A DNA stretch of 64,000 bases from an uncultured Bacteroidia bacterium (lineage in GTDB: Bacteria > Bacteroidota > Bacteroidia > Bacteroidales > Prolixibacteraceae), in contig CAIVMQ010000067.1 in assembly GCA_903907075.1 (NCBI GenBank), positions 1-64,000 on the forward strand, in the 5' to 3' direction. Below, in pieces: positions 35,152 to 44,526 of this stretch (the stretch's first letter is position 1; each line of letters opens with the position of its first letter). The notes under the pieces were generated by a model, which saw nothing but the letters and a program-made list of their open reading frames with translations, was not told the DNA's origin and did not search any database. The translations under genes were made by a program, and so were the position numbers.

Positions 35152-37278
35152 ATGAAGCTCATTCTGACTGCCTCTCTGCTCTTTACTCTTTCTGCCACTT
35201 TTGGGCAGATTAAGAGCCCTGCTAATTTAAGTCGTCCTGATACAAGCAACTTTACGGCAGATCGTGCGTTAATTCCGGTCGTGGACCTTTCTGAGATCGA
35301 GGTAACCGCTTATGGAACGCCGGGTCAGTTAAAGGCTGCCGGGGGATCTATCTCTGTGATCCCCGCTGGTCGGCTTGAAAATTCGGCTGTAAATATCGCA
35401 TCGTCGTTAACCTCTGTTCCCGGCGTTGTTATGCAAGAGGGATCATTGGGGACCATTAAATTAACCCTTAGGGGAATCGGCTCACGCTATGCCTATGGGA
35501 CAAAAAAAATTAAACTTTTCTTCGGCGATATTCCCATGTATAGCGCAGAGGGGGAGACTACTTTTGATGATATTAATCCGGAATATATTAATAGAGTTGA
35601 GGTTCTGCGAGGACCAGCCTCAAGTATTTACGGCTCTTCATTAGGAGGAACGGTTTTGTTATATCCACAAAGGGGTGAATTTGGTACTGAACAGCTTAAA
35701 GTGCTTGGTTCGGCCGGCAGCTTTGGATATTGGAAGAGTGGAGTGACCTATTCCAATGCTACAACGAAGAACAATCTCGCAGTTGCGATTTCCGGTATTG
35801 GTAGTGAAGGTTATCGTCAAAATAGCCAATATAGCCGCTACTCCTTTTTTATCAATTACCAGCAGAATTTTACCTCTAGATTATCTGGGAATTTAATTCT
35901 TTCCGGATCAAAAATAAAGGCACAGATTCCAAGTTCCATAGATTCGGTAACCTTTAAAACGAACCCGCAAAAAGCTGCAACAAGTTGGTTAAAGACTAAA
36001 GGATACGAGCATCCCGACCGGGTCTTTGCAGGTTATAATCTTCATTATTACTCTTTGGCAGGATGGAATTATTCGGCCTCAATATTTTTGAATTCCAGAA
36101 AGACCGAAGAGAATAGGCCGTTTAACTTTTTGGATGAATCGGGCTTCTCTTATGGGGGGCGAATTCTCCTTCGACGGACCAAGCAAGTTGGCGAAACAAC
36201 GGTCAAATTTAGTGCTGGATCCAATCTCTATTTGGAGGCAATCAATAGTTCTTTGTCCGCTAATAGTGGAGGGAAAGGGGTCAAAGGTGGAATGGTGCAG
36301 CATGGAAGAGAATATCTTTCGCAGACTGATTTATTTACCCAGGTAGAAGCTCGCTACCGGCGTATTTCTATCGCAGGGGGACTTAACACGAACTTCTCAG
36401 GTTTCAGGTTTAAAGATCTGACACCTACCGATACCTTGAATCAGTCGGGAGCTTATCATTTCTCACCCATAATCGCTCCTCGCCTCTCATTTACCTGGAA
36501 TCCAGTAGAAGATCTTTATGTTTACACCTCTGTAAATAAAGGGTTTTCAGTCCCTTCACTGTCTGAGACATTAAGTCCGCTTGGATTAATAAACCGCGAT
36601 ATTAAACCGGAGAAGGCATGGAGTTTTGAAGGGGGAGCGCGTGTAAATCTTTTTAATCATGGTACATTTTTTGATCTTGCTTATTACTATATGCGAGTGA
36701 CCGATTTAATTGTTCCCAAGAGAGTTGCCGAGGAGGTTTATGTCGGTATGAATGCCGGCTCGTCGATACACCGTGGCGTTGAAATATCCGCTAATCAATG
36801 GATTTTTGGGAAGAAAACCAATGGATCTAATCCCAAGTTTTCGTTGATGGCAAATCTTAGTTATGCGAATACTAGGTTTAATTTTCAAAATTTTATCGCC
36901 GATAATAGTGATTATTCAGGAAAAAAACTTCCCGGTATGCCTGATCAGATCCTATCGGGAAGCCTTGAGTTAAGTTCTCGTGCAGGTTTTTACACCCGAC
37001 TCGAAGTGAATGCTTCAGGCCGAATGCCAATCAATGATCTTAATAGTCACTATTCAAGTAAATGGAGTACCTTAAACCTCAAGAGCGGATATGTTTTCAT
37101 TTTCTTAAAATTAGTTGTTCTCGACGCTTCGATAAAAATTAATAACCTCACAGACCAACATTACGCATCTATGGTTGTTGTAAATGCCCCGGGTTCCGGA
37201 CCCGTTTCACCACGCTATTTTTATCCGGGCCAACCGCGATGGGTTACCGGCACATTGCTTATATCCTATAAAAAATAG
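35152..37278 (+). CDS. TonB-dependent outer-membrane receptor
   Basis: A 708-residue beta-barrel receptor with a signal peptide (cleavage near ATFGQ, about residue 19). The plug domain covers about residues 50-160, including VPGVVMQEG and RVEVLRGPASSIYGSSLGGT. The barrel follows and ends in a Tyr-Lys-Lys tail. No carboxypeptidase-like N-terminal domain and no SusD partner occur, so it is more like a siderophore, vitamin or metal-chelate receptor than a polysaccharide SusC. It is co-transcribed with the C-S lyase gene, which may process the imported compound or release sulfur from it. Confidence 0.9.
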   Translation: MKLILTASLLFTLSATFGQIKSPANLSRPDTSNFTADRALIPVVDLSEIEVTAYGTPGQLKAAGGSISVIPAGRLENSAVNIASSLTSVPGVVMQEGSLGTIKLTLRGIGSRYAYGTKKIKLFFGDIPMYSAEGETTFDDINPEYINRVEVLRGPASSIYGSSLGGTVLLYPQRGEFGTEQLKVLGSAGSFGYWKSGVTYSNATTKNNLAVAISGIGSEGYRQNSQYSRYSFFINYQQNFTSRLSGNLILSGSKIKAQIPSSIDSVTFKTNPQKAATSWLKTKGYEHPDRVFAGYNLHYYSLAGWNYSASIFLNSRKTEENRPFNFLDESGFSYGGRILLRRTKQVGETTVKFSAGSNLYLEAINSSLSANSGGKGVKGGMVQHGREYLSQTDLFTQVEARYRRISIAGGLNTNFSGFRFKDLTPTDTLNQSGAYHFSPIIAPRLSFTWNPVEDLYVYTSVNKGFSVPSLSETLSPLGLINRDIKPEKAWSFEGGARVNLFNHGTFFDLAYYYMRVTDLIVPKRVAEEVYVGMNAGSSIHRGVEISANQWIFGKKTNGSNPKFSLMANLSYANTRFNFQNFIADNSDYSGKKLPGMPDQILSGSLELSSRAGFYTRLEVNASGRMPINDLNSHYSSKWSTLNLKSGYVFIFLKLVVLDASIKINNLTDQHYASMVVVNAPGSGPVSPRYFYPGQPRWVTGTLLISYKK

Positions 37279-37446
37279 GATGCCCCTACCTAAATAAGGA
37301 CATTATTTGCAATATTATACCATTCTTAGCCTTAATAGCATATCAAATTTGGAGGTTTTGAAAAAAATGTATTTCTTTATCTCAAGGGGGAAGGGATATC
37401 ATTAAACTAATTAACATTAAACTACTTCCCAATAAATGGATTAAAT

Positions 37447-38880
37447 ATGAAAAAAACAGTTCAAATCCTACTCTTCCTTGTTGCCCTTTTAATTTCATTT
37501 CAGGTTAGTGCCAGCTACACTAAAGGTATTAATTCGACCTCTTTAGTGGCAGAGGAGGATACTTCGATGATCCATGCTGCAAGAAATTTTAAAAATGTAT
37601 GTGCAAGTTGTCATCATGAAGATTTCAGCTGGTTTGCAACACGAAAATGGAAATATGGCAAGGGTCAGAATGATATTTATACCAGTGCCAAGACTGGCTA
37701 TCCCGACTTTGGAATGCCTTCGTTTAAAAAAGTCTTTTCTGAAAAGGAGTTGAGGGATCTTGCAAAATTAGTTTATACAAAACTTGAATTTAATATCGGT
37801 GAGAACGGAATAAAAGACCTTGACACGAAACGAATCGTAACAGAAAAACTGAATATTCGGCTCGATACCGTGGTGACAGGGCTCAGTTCTCCATGGGGAA
37901 TTGCTTTTTTACCAGATGGCGACATGCTTGTGAATGATCGTGAAGGTAAAATGTATCGCTATCGCAATAGTCAGCGCGTTGCTGAAATTCAAGGACTTCC
38001 GACGATCCAAGTTGTTGGACAAGGCGGATTGTTTGATCTGCGGCTTCATCCTGATTACAAAAATAATGGATGGATTTATTTCTCGTATCCCTCTTGCTCA
38101 GTAGACAAAGAGGTGGGCTGGAATACAACCCTTATGCGGGCTCGTATTAAAGATAATATTCTTGTCGATAAGCAAGAATTGTTTAGAGCACTTCCGGAAA
38201 CTAAGGTTGGCCATCATCTTGGGGGGCGAATTACTTTTGATGGGAAAGGACATCTCTTCCTCAGCGTGGGTGATCGTGGTAATGGAGAAAATGCTCAGTC
38301 ACTAACCAATGATTGTGGAAAGATTCACCGATTAAACGATGATGGAACGATACCTGCCGATAATCCGTTTTATACCACACCGGATGCAAAGAAAAGTATC
38401 TGGAGTTATGGTCAACGTAATCCACAAGGGCTTTTATATAATAGCGACACTGGTATCTTATGGGAAAATGAGCACGGTCCTAAAGGGGGAGATGAATTAA
38501 ATATTATCCAGCCCGGACGAAACTATGGCTGGCCGGTAATCTGTTTTGGGATAAATTATGATGGAACAATTCTCACGAAGGATACCGCTAAAGTAGGGAT
38601 GGAACAGCCAATTACTTATTGGGTTCCCTCTATTGCACCCAGTGGATTGGCATTTGTAAAAGGAGATAAATACAAAGGATGGGAAGGGAATATTCTCGTT
38701 GGATCATTACGGTTTGAGTATCTTGTTCGTTGTGAGATGATTGGCAATTCCGTGATTCACAAGGAGATTATGTTTCCAAATATTGGAAGACTTAGAACGA
38801 TTGAAATGGGTCCTGATGGATATATTTATATCTCGATTGAGGATCCCGGTATCATATTTCGATTAGTTCCGGTTCCTTAA
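37447..38880 (+). CDS. PQQ-type sugar dehydrogenase with N-terminal haem c domain
   Basis: A 477-residue exported protein. A signal peptide (cut near residue 22) is followed by a small cytochrome c domain with CASCH (Cys 52, Cys 55, His 56) and a probable Met 90 axial ligand in FGMPSF. From about residue 130 comes a six-bladed beta-propeller of the soluble glucose dehydrogenase/Hedgehog-interacting type, with SSPWGIAFLPDGDML, GHHLGGRITFDGKGHLF and SYGQRNPQGLLY. Such enzymes oxidise sugars using PQQ and pass electrons to the haem. PQQ synthesis genes are not in the window. It lies 168 bp after the receptor gene. Confidence 0.87.
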   Translation: MKKTVQILLFLVALLISFQVSASYTKGINSTSLVAEEDTSMIHAARNFKNVCASCHHEDFSWFATRKWKYGKGQNDIYTSAKTGYPDFGMPSFKKVFSEKELRDLAKLVYTKLEFNIGENGIKDLDTKRIVTEKLNIRLDTVVTGLSSPWGIAFLPDGDMLVNDREGKMYRYRNSQRVAEIQGLPTIQVVGQGGLFDLRLHPDYKNNGWIYFSYPSCSVDKEVGWNTTLMRARIKDNILVDKQELFRALPETKVGHHLGGRITFDGKGHLFLSVGDRGNGENAQSLTNDCGKIHRLNDDGTIPADNPFYTTPDAKKSIWSYGQRNPQGLLYNSDTGILWENEHGPKGGDELNIIQPGRNYGWPVICFGINYDGTILTKDTAKVGMEQPITYWVPSIAPSGLAFVKGDKYKGWEGNILVGSLRFEYLVRCEMIGNSVIHKEIMFPNIGRLRTIEMGPDGYIYISIEDPGIIFRLVPVP

Positions 38881-38906
38881 TTGGGATAGCTACAATCCTA
38901 AAGATA

Positions 38907-38953
38907 AAAGAGCGGGTAACTTGTCCAAAACTGGTCTAAGTTATCCGCTCTTT
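38907..38953. terminator. Terminator between convergent PQQ dehydrogenase and cysS
   Basis: A 16-bp stem with one G-T wobble (38907-38922 with 38938-38953) and AAA/TTT outer ends usable from both sides. Confidence 0.75.
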
Positions 38954-38968
38954 AAATCTCGTTATCCC

Positions 38969-40444
38969 TTATTTTTTCAATTCCCAGAGTGATCCATCAC
39001 GGGTATCTTTAATCTCGATTCTAAGATCGGTGAGGCTATCTCTTATTTTATCGGATGTTGACCAGTCTTTATTTTGTTTGGCTTCATTGCGGATGTTAAG
39101 CAATAAATTCATCACATTGTCTAATACTTCTTTATCACCTTCGTTTTCTAATTTCGAGTTAGGCTGGAAACCCAGGATCTCAAAGGTAAAATCGGAATAG
39201 AGTTTTCTCAAAGCCAATAAATCGGCTGCATTGAGAGATGCTTTACCATCATTTACAGAGTTGATCATTTTCACGCCGTCGAATAAATGGGCTATCAATA
39301 CCGGAGTATTTAGATCGTCATTAATTGCACTATAACAGCGATCTTTTAGTTCGGTGACATCGATAGTTGAAACGTTAGCAGGCTCGATTTTCTCGAGTAA
39401 TTCAATCGCTTTTAGTAGTCTCTCGAGCCCTTTTTCTGCAGCTTGCAGGGCATCATTTGAGAAATCAAGCGGACTACGGTAATGAGCTTGCAGGATGAAA
39501 AACCGAATCGTTATCGGTGCGTATGCTTTTTCGAGCAGAGGATGAGATCCGGCAAATAGCTCATCGAGGGTGATGAAATTCCCCAGTGATTTTCCCATCT
39601 TTTGTCCGTTAATGGTTATCAGGTTGTTGTGCATCCAGTAATGTACAGGATCGTGGCCATAGCAGGCTATCCCTTGTGCAATCTCCGCTTCATGATGGGG
39701 GAAAAGCAAATCGAGGCCGCCGCCATGAATGTCAAATCTTTCACCCAGGTATTTTGTACTCATTGCTGTACATTCGATATGCCATCCGGGAAACCCCTCA
39801 CCCCATGGAGAGCTCCATTTCATAATATGTTCGTCAGAGGCTCTCTTCCAGAGTGCAAAATCAAGGCTTGATCGTTTTTCTGTCTGGGCATCAAGGGCTC
39901 GTGTGTTAGCATAAAGGTCCTCTATTTTCCGACCTGATAATCTTCCATAGGGATGGGCCGCGGCGAATTTCTCCACATCAAAATAGACGGAGCCATTTAC
40001 CGAATAGGCAAATCCACCTTCTAATAATTGATTGATAGCCGCAATCTGCTCAATAATATGGCCTGAGGCAACAGGCTCTATGCTTGGCGGTAAGACATTA
40101 AGCTGAAGCATGTTGCGGCGATAGCTATTGGTATAAAGCTGAACGACTTCCATGGGTTCAAGCTTCTCTACCTTCGCCTTATTGGCAATCTTGTCTTCCC
40201 CTTCATCTGCATCATCGACCAGATGACCAACATCGGTGATATTGCGGATGTAGCGAACCTTGTATCCAAGGTATTTGAGGTATCGAAATAGCAGATCGAA
40301 GGTAATAGCAGGGCGCGAATGACCCAGATGAGCTTCTCCATATACTGTAGGTCCACATACATACATTCCTACATGACCTGGAATCAAAGGTTTGAAAATC
40401 TCTTTCTTTCGGTGTAGGGTATTGTAAATAATAAAATCGCTCAT
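38969..40444 (-). CDS. cysS: Cysteinyl-tRNA synthetase
   Basis: A 491-residue class I aminoacyl-tRNA synthetase that charges tRNA-Cys. Seen: [18 protein letters not shown] with the HIGH-like motif HLGH (about residues 28-45), the zinc ligands including the [10 protein letters not shown] segment (about 223-232) and HHEAEIAQ (about 250-257), the KMSKS equivalent KMGKSLGN (about 282-289), and the C-terminal DALR domain with an anticodon-binding helix bundle. Length and motifs are normal. It is divergent from the cyclophilin gene and ends at a shared terminator. Confidence 0.96.
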   Translation of the reverse strand: MSDFIIYNTLHRKKEIFKPLIPGHVGMYVCGPTVYGEAHLGHSRPAITFDLLFRYLKYLGYKVRYIRNITDVGHLVDDADEGEDKIANKAKVEKLEPMEVVQLYTNSYRRNMLQLNVLPPSIEPVASGHIIEQIAAINQLLEGGFAYSVNGSVYFDVEKFAAAHPYGRLSGRKIEDLYANTRALDAQTEKRSSLDFALWKRASDEHIMKWSSPWGEGFPGWHIECTAMSTKYLGERFDIHGGGLDLLFPHHEAEIAQGIACYGHDPVHYWMHNNLITINGQKMGKSLGNFITLDELFAGSHPLLEKAYAPITIRFFILQAHYRSPLDFSNDALQAAEKGLERLLKAIELLEKIEPANVSTIDVTELKDRCYSAINDDLNTPVLIAHLFDGVKMINSVNDGKASLNAADLLALRKLYSDFTFEILGFQPNSKLENEGDKEVLDNVMNLLLNIRNEAKQNKDWSTSDKIRDSLTDLRIEIKDTRDGSLWELKK

Positions 40445-40470
40445 CTTTTCAATGTTTTCAAACAGTGCTA

Positions 40471-40478
40471 CAAAATTA
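40471..40478 (-). promoter_or_regulatory. Candidate -7 box for cysS
   Basis: On the minus strand TAATTTTG (TAnnTTTG), 26 nt before the cysS start. No clear -33 box. Confidence 0.45.
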
Positions 40479-40492
40479 AAAAAATTACACTA

Positions 40493-40524
40493 TTGTAGGT
40501 TACCTTACACTTTTCATATCTTTG
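40493..40524 (+). promoter_or_regulatory. Promoter of the cyclophilin gene
   Basis: TTG at 40493-40495 and TATCTTTG at 40517-40524, with 21 nt between. An AAGGAG ribosome-binding site follows at 40531-40536. This fixes the start codon downstream of 40530 and rules out the longer frame. Confidence 0.65.
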
Positions 40525-40544
40525 ACAAAAAAGGAGTGTTTGAT

Positions 40545-41369
40545 ATGATGAGATTTATTAAAGGAGGACTTATTCTGTTGGCCATATTATTGGTTTCTTG
40601 TGGTAATGCACAGGATAATAGTGGTAAAAGGCCACTTGTAGTGATCACAACAGAATTTGGAGCGATGAAGATTGAACTCTATAACGAGACTCCGAAACAT
40701 CGGGATAATTTTTTGAAACTTGCTAAATCGGAGTATTTTGATGGATTGCTTTTTCACCGTGTGATTAAGGAGTTTATGATCCAAGGTGGGGATCCCGACA
40801 CGAGAAATGCCCAGCCGGGTCAGAAACTAGGCAATGGTGGTCCCGGATATGAGATTGATGCGGAGATAAATTCTATGTTTCTGCATAAAAAAGGGGCACT
40901 GGCGGCGGCCCGTCAGGGTGATCAGACGAATCCGCAAAAGAGATCGTCAGGGTCTCAATTTTATATCGTTCAAGGTGTTGTCTTCCCTTCCGATAATCTT
41001 CAATCTCTAGAAATTGAGGGGACTCAGCGCCTCGCTCAAAGCATCATGCGCCAGCTAGCCCGGGATTATAGTGACTCACTAAAAATCTATCAGCAATCGG
41101 CTAATAAGCTGGCATTTGAAAAATTAGCTGTTAAGCTTCAAAATGAAGCAATGGCAAAGGCGCAACAAACGCCATTTAAGTTAACTGACGCTCAAATGCA
41201 GGCATACACCACTGTAGGAGGGACGCCACATCTGGATGGTAATTACACCGTTTTTGGACAAGTTGTTGAAGGGTTAGCCGTTCTCGATTCTATCGCAGCA
41301 CAGCCGACAGGTCCAAACGATAGGCCTATAAAGGATATTAAGATGGATATTAAAGTGATGCAGGAGTAG
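40545..41369 (+). CDS. Cyclophilin-type peptidyl-prolyl isomerase lipoprotein
   Basis: A 274-residue lipoprotein: signal peptide with LVSC lipobox at about residue 18. The cyclophilin core has FHRVIKEFMIQGGDP (about residues 68-82) and FYIVQG, then an insertion of about 85 residues, largely helical, before the conserved LDGNYTVFGQVVEG. Similar insertions occur in other Bacteroidota cyclophilins as far as I know. It should accelerate proline isomerisation of proteins in the periplasm or at the surface. The start is ATG 40545 (or 40548), set by a promoter, an AAGGAG site 8 nt upstream and the signal peptide, although the frame is open from 40452. Confidence 0.9.
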   Translation: MMRFIKGGLILLAILLVSCGNAQDNSGKRPLVVITTEFGAMKIELYNETPKHRDNFLKLAKSEYFDGLLFHRVIKEFMIQGGDPDTRNAQPGQKLGNGGPGYEIDAEINSMFLHKKGALAAARQGDQTNPQKRSSGSQFYIVQGVVFPSDNLQSLEIEGTQRLAQSIMRQLARDYSDSLKIYQQSANKLAFEKLAVKLQNEAMAKAQQTPFKLTDAQMQAYTTVGGTPHLDGNYTVFGQVVEGLAVLDSIAAQPTGPNDRPIKDIKMDIKVMQE

Positions 41370-41433
41370 CATTGTGGTCAGGGAGCACCTGCTATTTCTT
41401 CGATGTCGTTGGTACAGTATGATGTTTCTATGG

Positions 41434-42111
41434 TTATGCGTAGATCTTATTTTGAAGCAGCAGTGTTGCAATATCCAGATCTTCAGGGTAGGTAATCTTA
41501 ATATTTTCGCGGTTTCCCATAACCATATTAACGGGCTTTCCTGAATATTCAACAACTGAAGCATCATCTGTAAATTCTGGAATCCACGATTGGTTATAGC
41601 TCTCCCGAATAATAGAAGATTGAAAAATCTGGGGCGTCTGAACCAGAAAGATTTGAGAACGGTCGGCAGGGGAGGATTTATCCATAGTCCCCACTCTTAT
41701 CGACTCATTTACAGGAAGAACAGGAATGGCAGCGCCCAACTTTAGGGCGCTATCAAAGCATCGTCTTAGTGTTTCGTGACTGACCAATGGTCTTACTCCG
41801 TCGTGGATCGCTATTAATTCGCAATCATGGAGCATGGTGAGTCCGTTTTTGACCGATTGGAATCGGGTATTGCCACCCGAAATAACTTGATGGGGTATGG
41901 TCAAATTATGCTGAAGGCAAAGGTTTTTCCAGCTAGCAGCTTCATTTTTAGGAAGTACAACGATTAATTGAATAGTAGCGTCAAAGTGGAAGAAGTTTTC
42001 GATGGTATGCATCAGTAGAGGCCTCCCTGCGATAGAGATAAACTGCTTGGGTACTTCCGATCCCATGCGCGAACCATTTCCACCGGCAACGATAATACAA
42101 CCTCTGTTCAT
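41434..42111 (-). CDS. ispD: 2-C-methyl-D-erythritol 4-phosphate cytidylyltransferase
   Basis: The third enzyme of the MEP isoprenoid pathway; it transfers CMP from CTP to MEP. The 225-residue protein begins CIIVAGGNGSRMGSEVPKQF, the nucleotide-binding signature (about residues 4-23), followed by HDGVRPLVS (about 107-115) and the C-terminal ITYPEDLDIA. The residues for CTP and magnesium binding are in place. The frame extends upstream to a TTG at 42147, but ATG 42111 gives the normal length and start of the family. It is convergent with the cyclophilin gene. Confidence 0.94.
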   Translation of the reverse strand: MNRGCIIVAGGNGSRMGSEVPKQFISIAGRPLLMHTIENFFHFDATIQLIVVLPKNEAASWKNLCLQHNLTIPHQVISGGNTRFQSVKNGLTMLHDCELIAIHDGVRPLVSHETLRRCFDSALKLGAAIPVLPVNESIRVGTMDKSSPADRSQIFLVQTPQIFQSSIIRESYNQSWIPEFTDDASVVEYSGKPVNMVMGNRENIKITYPEDLDIATLLLQNKIYA

Positions 42112-42282
42112 AGAGTTTCTGATTTTAATACAAAAATAGGGAACCAATTGAAAGTTAGTTGCCCATTTTGGTTTATTTTTGATTAAAGTATAATTGGGAT
42201 CTATTTGTTATTAATATAGATGCGGAAACCCAATAGAATAATTTTACTAAATACAACTTTAGAATAGTAATTAATCTTAGTT

Positions 42283-42948
42283 ATGAAAGAAATACTCAGT
42301 TTTCTTAAAGACCTTGAAGCCAATAACACCCGGGAATGGTTTGATCAAAATCGGGCTAGGTACGAGTTAACGCGCAAGAAATTTCTTGCTGTTACCGAGT
42401 TTCTAATTCATGAGATTAGGCAATTCGATGATGAAATTGCACCGTTACAACCTAAGGATTGTGTATTTCGTATCTTTCGGGATGTCCGTTTTTCGAATGA
42501 TAAGCGCCCCTATAAGTCTAATTATGGTTGTTTTATGGCACGAGGAGGGCGGAAGTCGGGTTTTGGTGGGTATTATTTTCATGTTCAGCCTGGTGAGAGT
42601 TTTCTTTCGGGAGGGATCTATATGCCACCCCCGGAGCATCTTCATGCGATTCGTCAGGAGATATACTATCATCCCCAAAAATATAAAGAGCTCATTGAAG
42701 AGAAGACATTTAAAGCTACTTATACGCTGGATTATAGCGACAAGTTAAAAACAGCCCCTAAGGGTTATCCAAAAGATTGGGAATATCTTGATTTGATTAA
42801 AAACCGAAATTATGCCCTGGGCCATCCGGTAAGCGAAACTGAGCTTTATGCCCCTGACTTCTTAAATCAGGCTATCACATGTTTTAAGATCTTGCAACCA
42901 TACAACCGTTATCTCAATAGTGCCATCGATGAAAATCTGAATGCTTGA
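42283..42948 (+). CDS. DUF2461-domain protein
   Basis: A 221-residue protein covered by DUF2461 (TIGR02453). It has the opening FLKDLEANNTREWFDQNR (about residues 6-23), the FRIFRDVRFSNDKRPYKSN segment (about 63-81) and GGYYFHVQPGESFLSGGIYMPP (about 94-115), the last split here only in description. The family's biochemical role is unknown. The central basic Arg-Lys segment suggests a phosphate- or nucleic-acid-binding surface, but this is a guess. It has no tight operon partner: the cysteate synthase gene starts 184 bp later from its own promoter. Confidence 0.85.
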   Translation: MKEILSFLKDLEANNTREWFDQNRARYELTRKKFLAVTEFLIHEIRQFDDEIAPLQPKDCVFRIFRDVRFSNDKRPYKSNYGCFMARGGRKSGFGGYYFHVQPGESFLSGGIYMPPPEHLHAIRQEIYYHPQKYKELIEEKTFKATYTLDYSDKLKTAPKGYPKDWEYLDLIKNRNYALGHPVSETELYAPDFLNQAITCFKILQPYNRYLNSAIDENLNA

Positions 42949-43083
42949 TCGTTTTGTTGTCGATATCACGCTTGCCTTAGAGTTATCCGGGGATTAATTT
43001 TTTGGTTTTGGAGCCTATCTGTTTTTAGGTTATTTTTTGTGAGGATTAGATCTAAATGGATAGATTAAACCGATAAAAAACGG

Positions 43084-43114
43084 TTTGGTTTCCTTTTCAA
43101 AAAAGCTAACTTTG
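43084..43114 (+). promoter_or_regulatory. Promoter of the cysteate synthase gene
   Basis: TTTG at 43084-43087, a 19-nt spacer and TAACTTTG at 43107-43114, a full match to the Bacteroidota consensus. It places the start codon at 43133 and excludes the alternative upstream start at 43085. Confidence 0.75.
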
Positions 43115-43132
43115 GATCTTATTCGTATTTCT

Positions 43133-44428
43133 ATGTCAGGGATTGTCAAAACAAAATACCACCTTCAATCACTTTGTTGCGGAGAACATTTCAAAGATCA
43201 ACACTGGGAATTATTTTGTCCTAAAAATGATGGACTCTCTCTTATTCGTGCTATTTATGACGATAAGCAATTGGTTATTGATGAGACGCTTCCGGGATTA
43301 TATAAATTCTCTTCGTGGTTGCCGGTTCACAAGACCTTAGAAGGATCTGGAGCACCGATAACCTTTAAGAGTAATGGATTGGGCGTGGCACTTGGCTTAA
43401 CTAATTTGTACATTACCTTCAGTGGTTATTGGCCTGAAAAAGGAGCTATGATGCAAACCGGCTCGTTTAAGGAGTGTGAAGCTTATGCTGTTTGTGCCCG
43501 TGTCAATACCAATAAGGGTGGAGTTATGGTTGTTGCCTCTGCAGGAAATACTGCACGGGCTTTTGCTAAAGTATGTTCCGAGAATAAAATTCCATTGTTA
43601 ATATGTGTTCCCGAGGATAATCTAAATGCGCTCTGGTTTGATACGGAGATAGATCCCTGTGTGAAATTAATTGCCGCTGCATCAGGAGGTGACTATTTTG
43701 ATGCGATACATCTATCGAATCTGGCCTGTATGATCGAAGGATTTTATCCTGAGGGGGGCTCAAAGAATGTAGCCAGGCGTGATGGGATGGGGACTACAGT
43801 GTTATCTGCTGTAACAACAATTGGTAGAATTCCCGATTTCTATTTTCAGGCAATAGGGAGTGGCACCGGTGCAATAGCTGCTTGGGAGGCGAATATGCGA
43901 TTCCTTGAAGATGGCCGCTTCGGTGATGTAAAGATGAAGCTTATGGTTTCTCAAAATAGCCCCTTCCTTCCAATAAAAGATGCCTGGGATGCAGACTCGC
44001 GTGAGATGTTCCCTATTAACGATACCTTGGCACGGAAGCAGGTGGAGGAGATCGTGGCTAAAGTTTTATCCAACAGAAAGCCAACCTATGGAATCAAAGG
44101 TGGATTGTATGATGCGATGAAGGACGTGGGTGGCGAAGTCTTGGCGGTAACCAACGAAGAGGCATTAGCAGCTGGTGAATTATTTTTGAGTGTCGAAGGG
44201 AATGATCTTGAGCCGGCAGCTGCTGTTGCAGTCGCCTCGTTGATTCAGGCACTGGAGGATGGGAAAATAGATAAAGATTCCACTATTATGCTCAATATTA
44301 CGGGGGGAGGTATCGAGAAATTCAAGAATGAAAATAAGGTAACTTATTTAAAACCAGCATTGATCTTTCCTCTTGATCCGGATCCTCAGTCGGTTGCCCA
44401 GGGTATTAAAGGGCTTTTTAATAATTAA
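43133..44428 (+). CDS. Cysteate-synthase-like PLP enzyme (threonine synthase fold)
   Basis: A 431-residue PLP-dependent enzyme of the threonine-synthase branch. It matches the cysteate synthase type, which makes L-cysteate from O-phosphoserine and sulfite in coenzyme M synthesis of some methanogens. Seen: an N-terminal module with CCGEHF, the PLP lysine in GSFKECEA (about residues 107-114), the phosphate-binding VVASAGNTARAF (about 134-145), and a C-terminal TGGGIEKFKN glycine loop. In Bacteroidota the product could feed sulfonolipid (capnine-type) synthesis, which begins from cysteate. No other gene of that pathway adjoins it; it is monocistronic with a perfect promoter and terminator. Confidence 0.82.
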   Translation: MSGIVKTKYHLQSLCCGEHFKDQHWELFCPKNDGLSLIRAIYDDKQLVIDETLPGLYKFSSWLPVHKTLEGSGAPITFKSNGLGVALGLTNLYITFSGYWPEKGAMMQTGSFKECEAYAVCARVNTNKGGVMVVASAGNTARAFAKVCSENKIPLLICVPEDNLNALWFDTEIDPCVKLIAAASGGDYFDAIHLSNLACMIEGFYPEGGSKNVARRDGMGTTVLSAVTTIGRIPDFYFQAIGSGTGAIAAWEANMRFLEDGRFGDVKMKLMVSQNSPFLPIKDAWDADSREMFPINDTLARKQVEEIVAKVLSNRKPTYGIKGGLYDAMKDVGGEVLAVTNEEALAAGELFLSVEGNDLEPAAAVAVASLIQALEDGKIDKDSTIMLNITGGGIEKFKNENKVTYLKPALIFPLDPDPQSVAQGIKGLFNN

Positions 44429-44459
44429 GGGCAGATAACCGTAGTTATCCACCCTTTTT
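44427..44459 (+). terminator. Rho-independent terminator of the cysteate synthase gene
   Basis: Stem AAGGG/CCCTT plus GATAAC/GTTATC with a CA/CA internal mismatch and CGTA loop, followed by a T tract to 44459. It begins inside the stop codon region. Confidence 0.85.
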
Positions 44460-44526
44460 CTATTTCCAATTAAAATTAAAGCTCTCGTTCAATGTTCCGC
44501 AAAGTTTTCGATGAGGATCTCTCTGC

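Noticed and set aside
40452-40544. Upstream start of the cyclophilin gene
   Set aside because: The promoter -7 box at 40517-40524 lies inside it, and the signal peptide begins only at 40545.
43085-43132. Upstream start of the cysteate synthase gene
   Set aside because: A consensus promoter (TTTG at 43084, TAACTTTG at 43107) lies in this stretch, so translation must begin at 43133.
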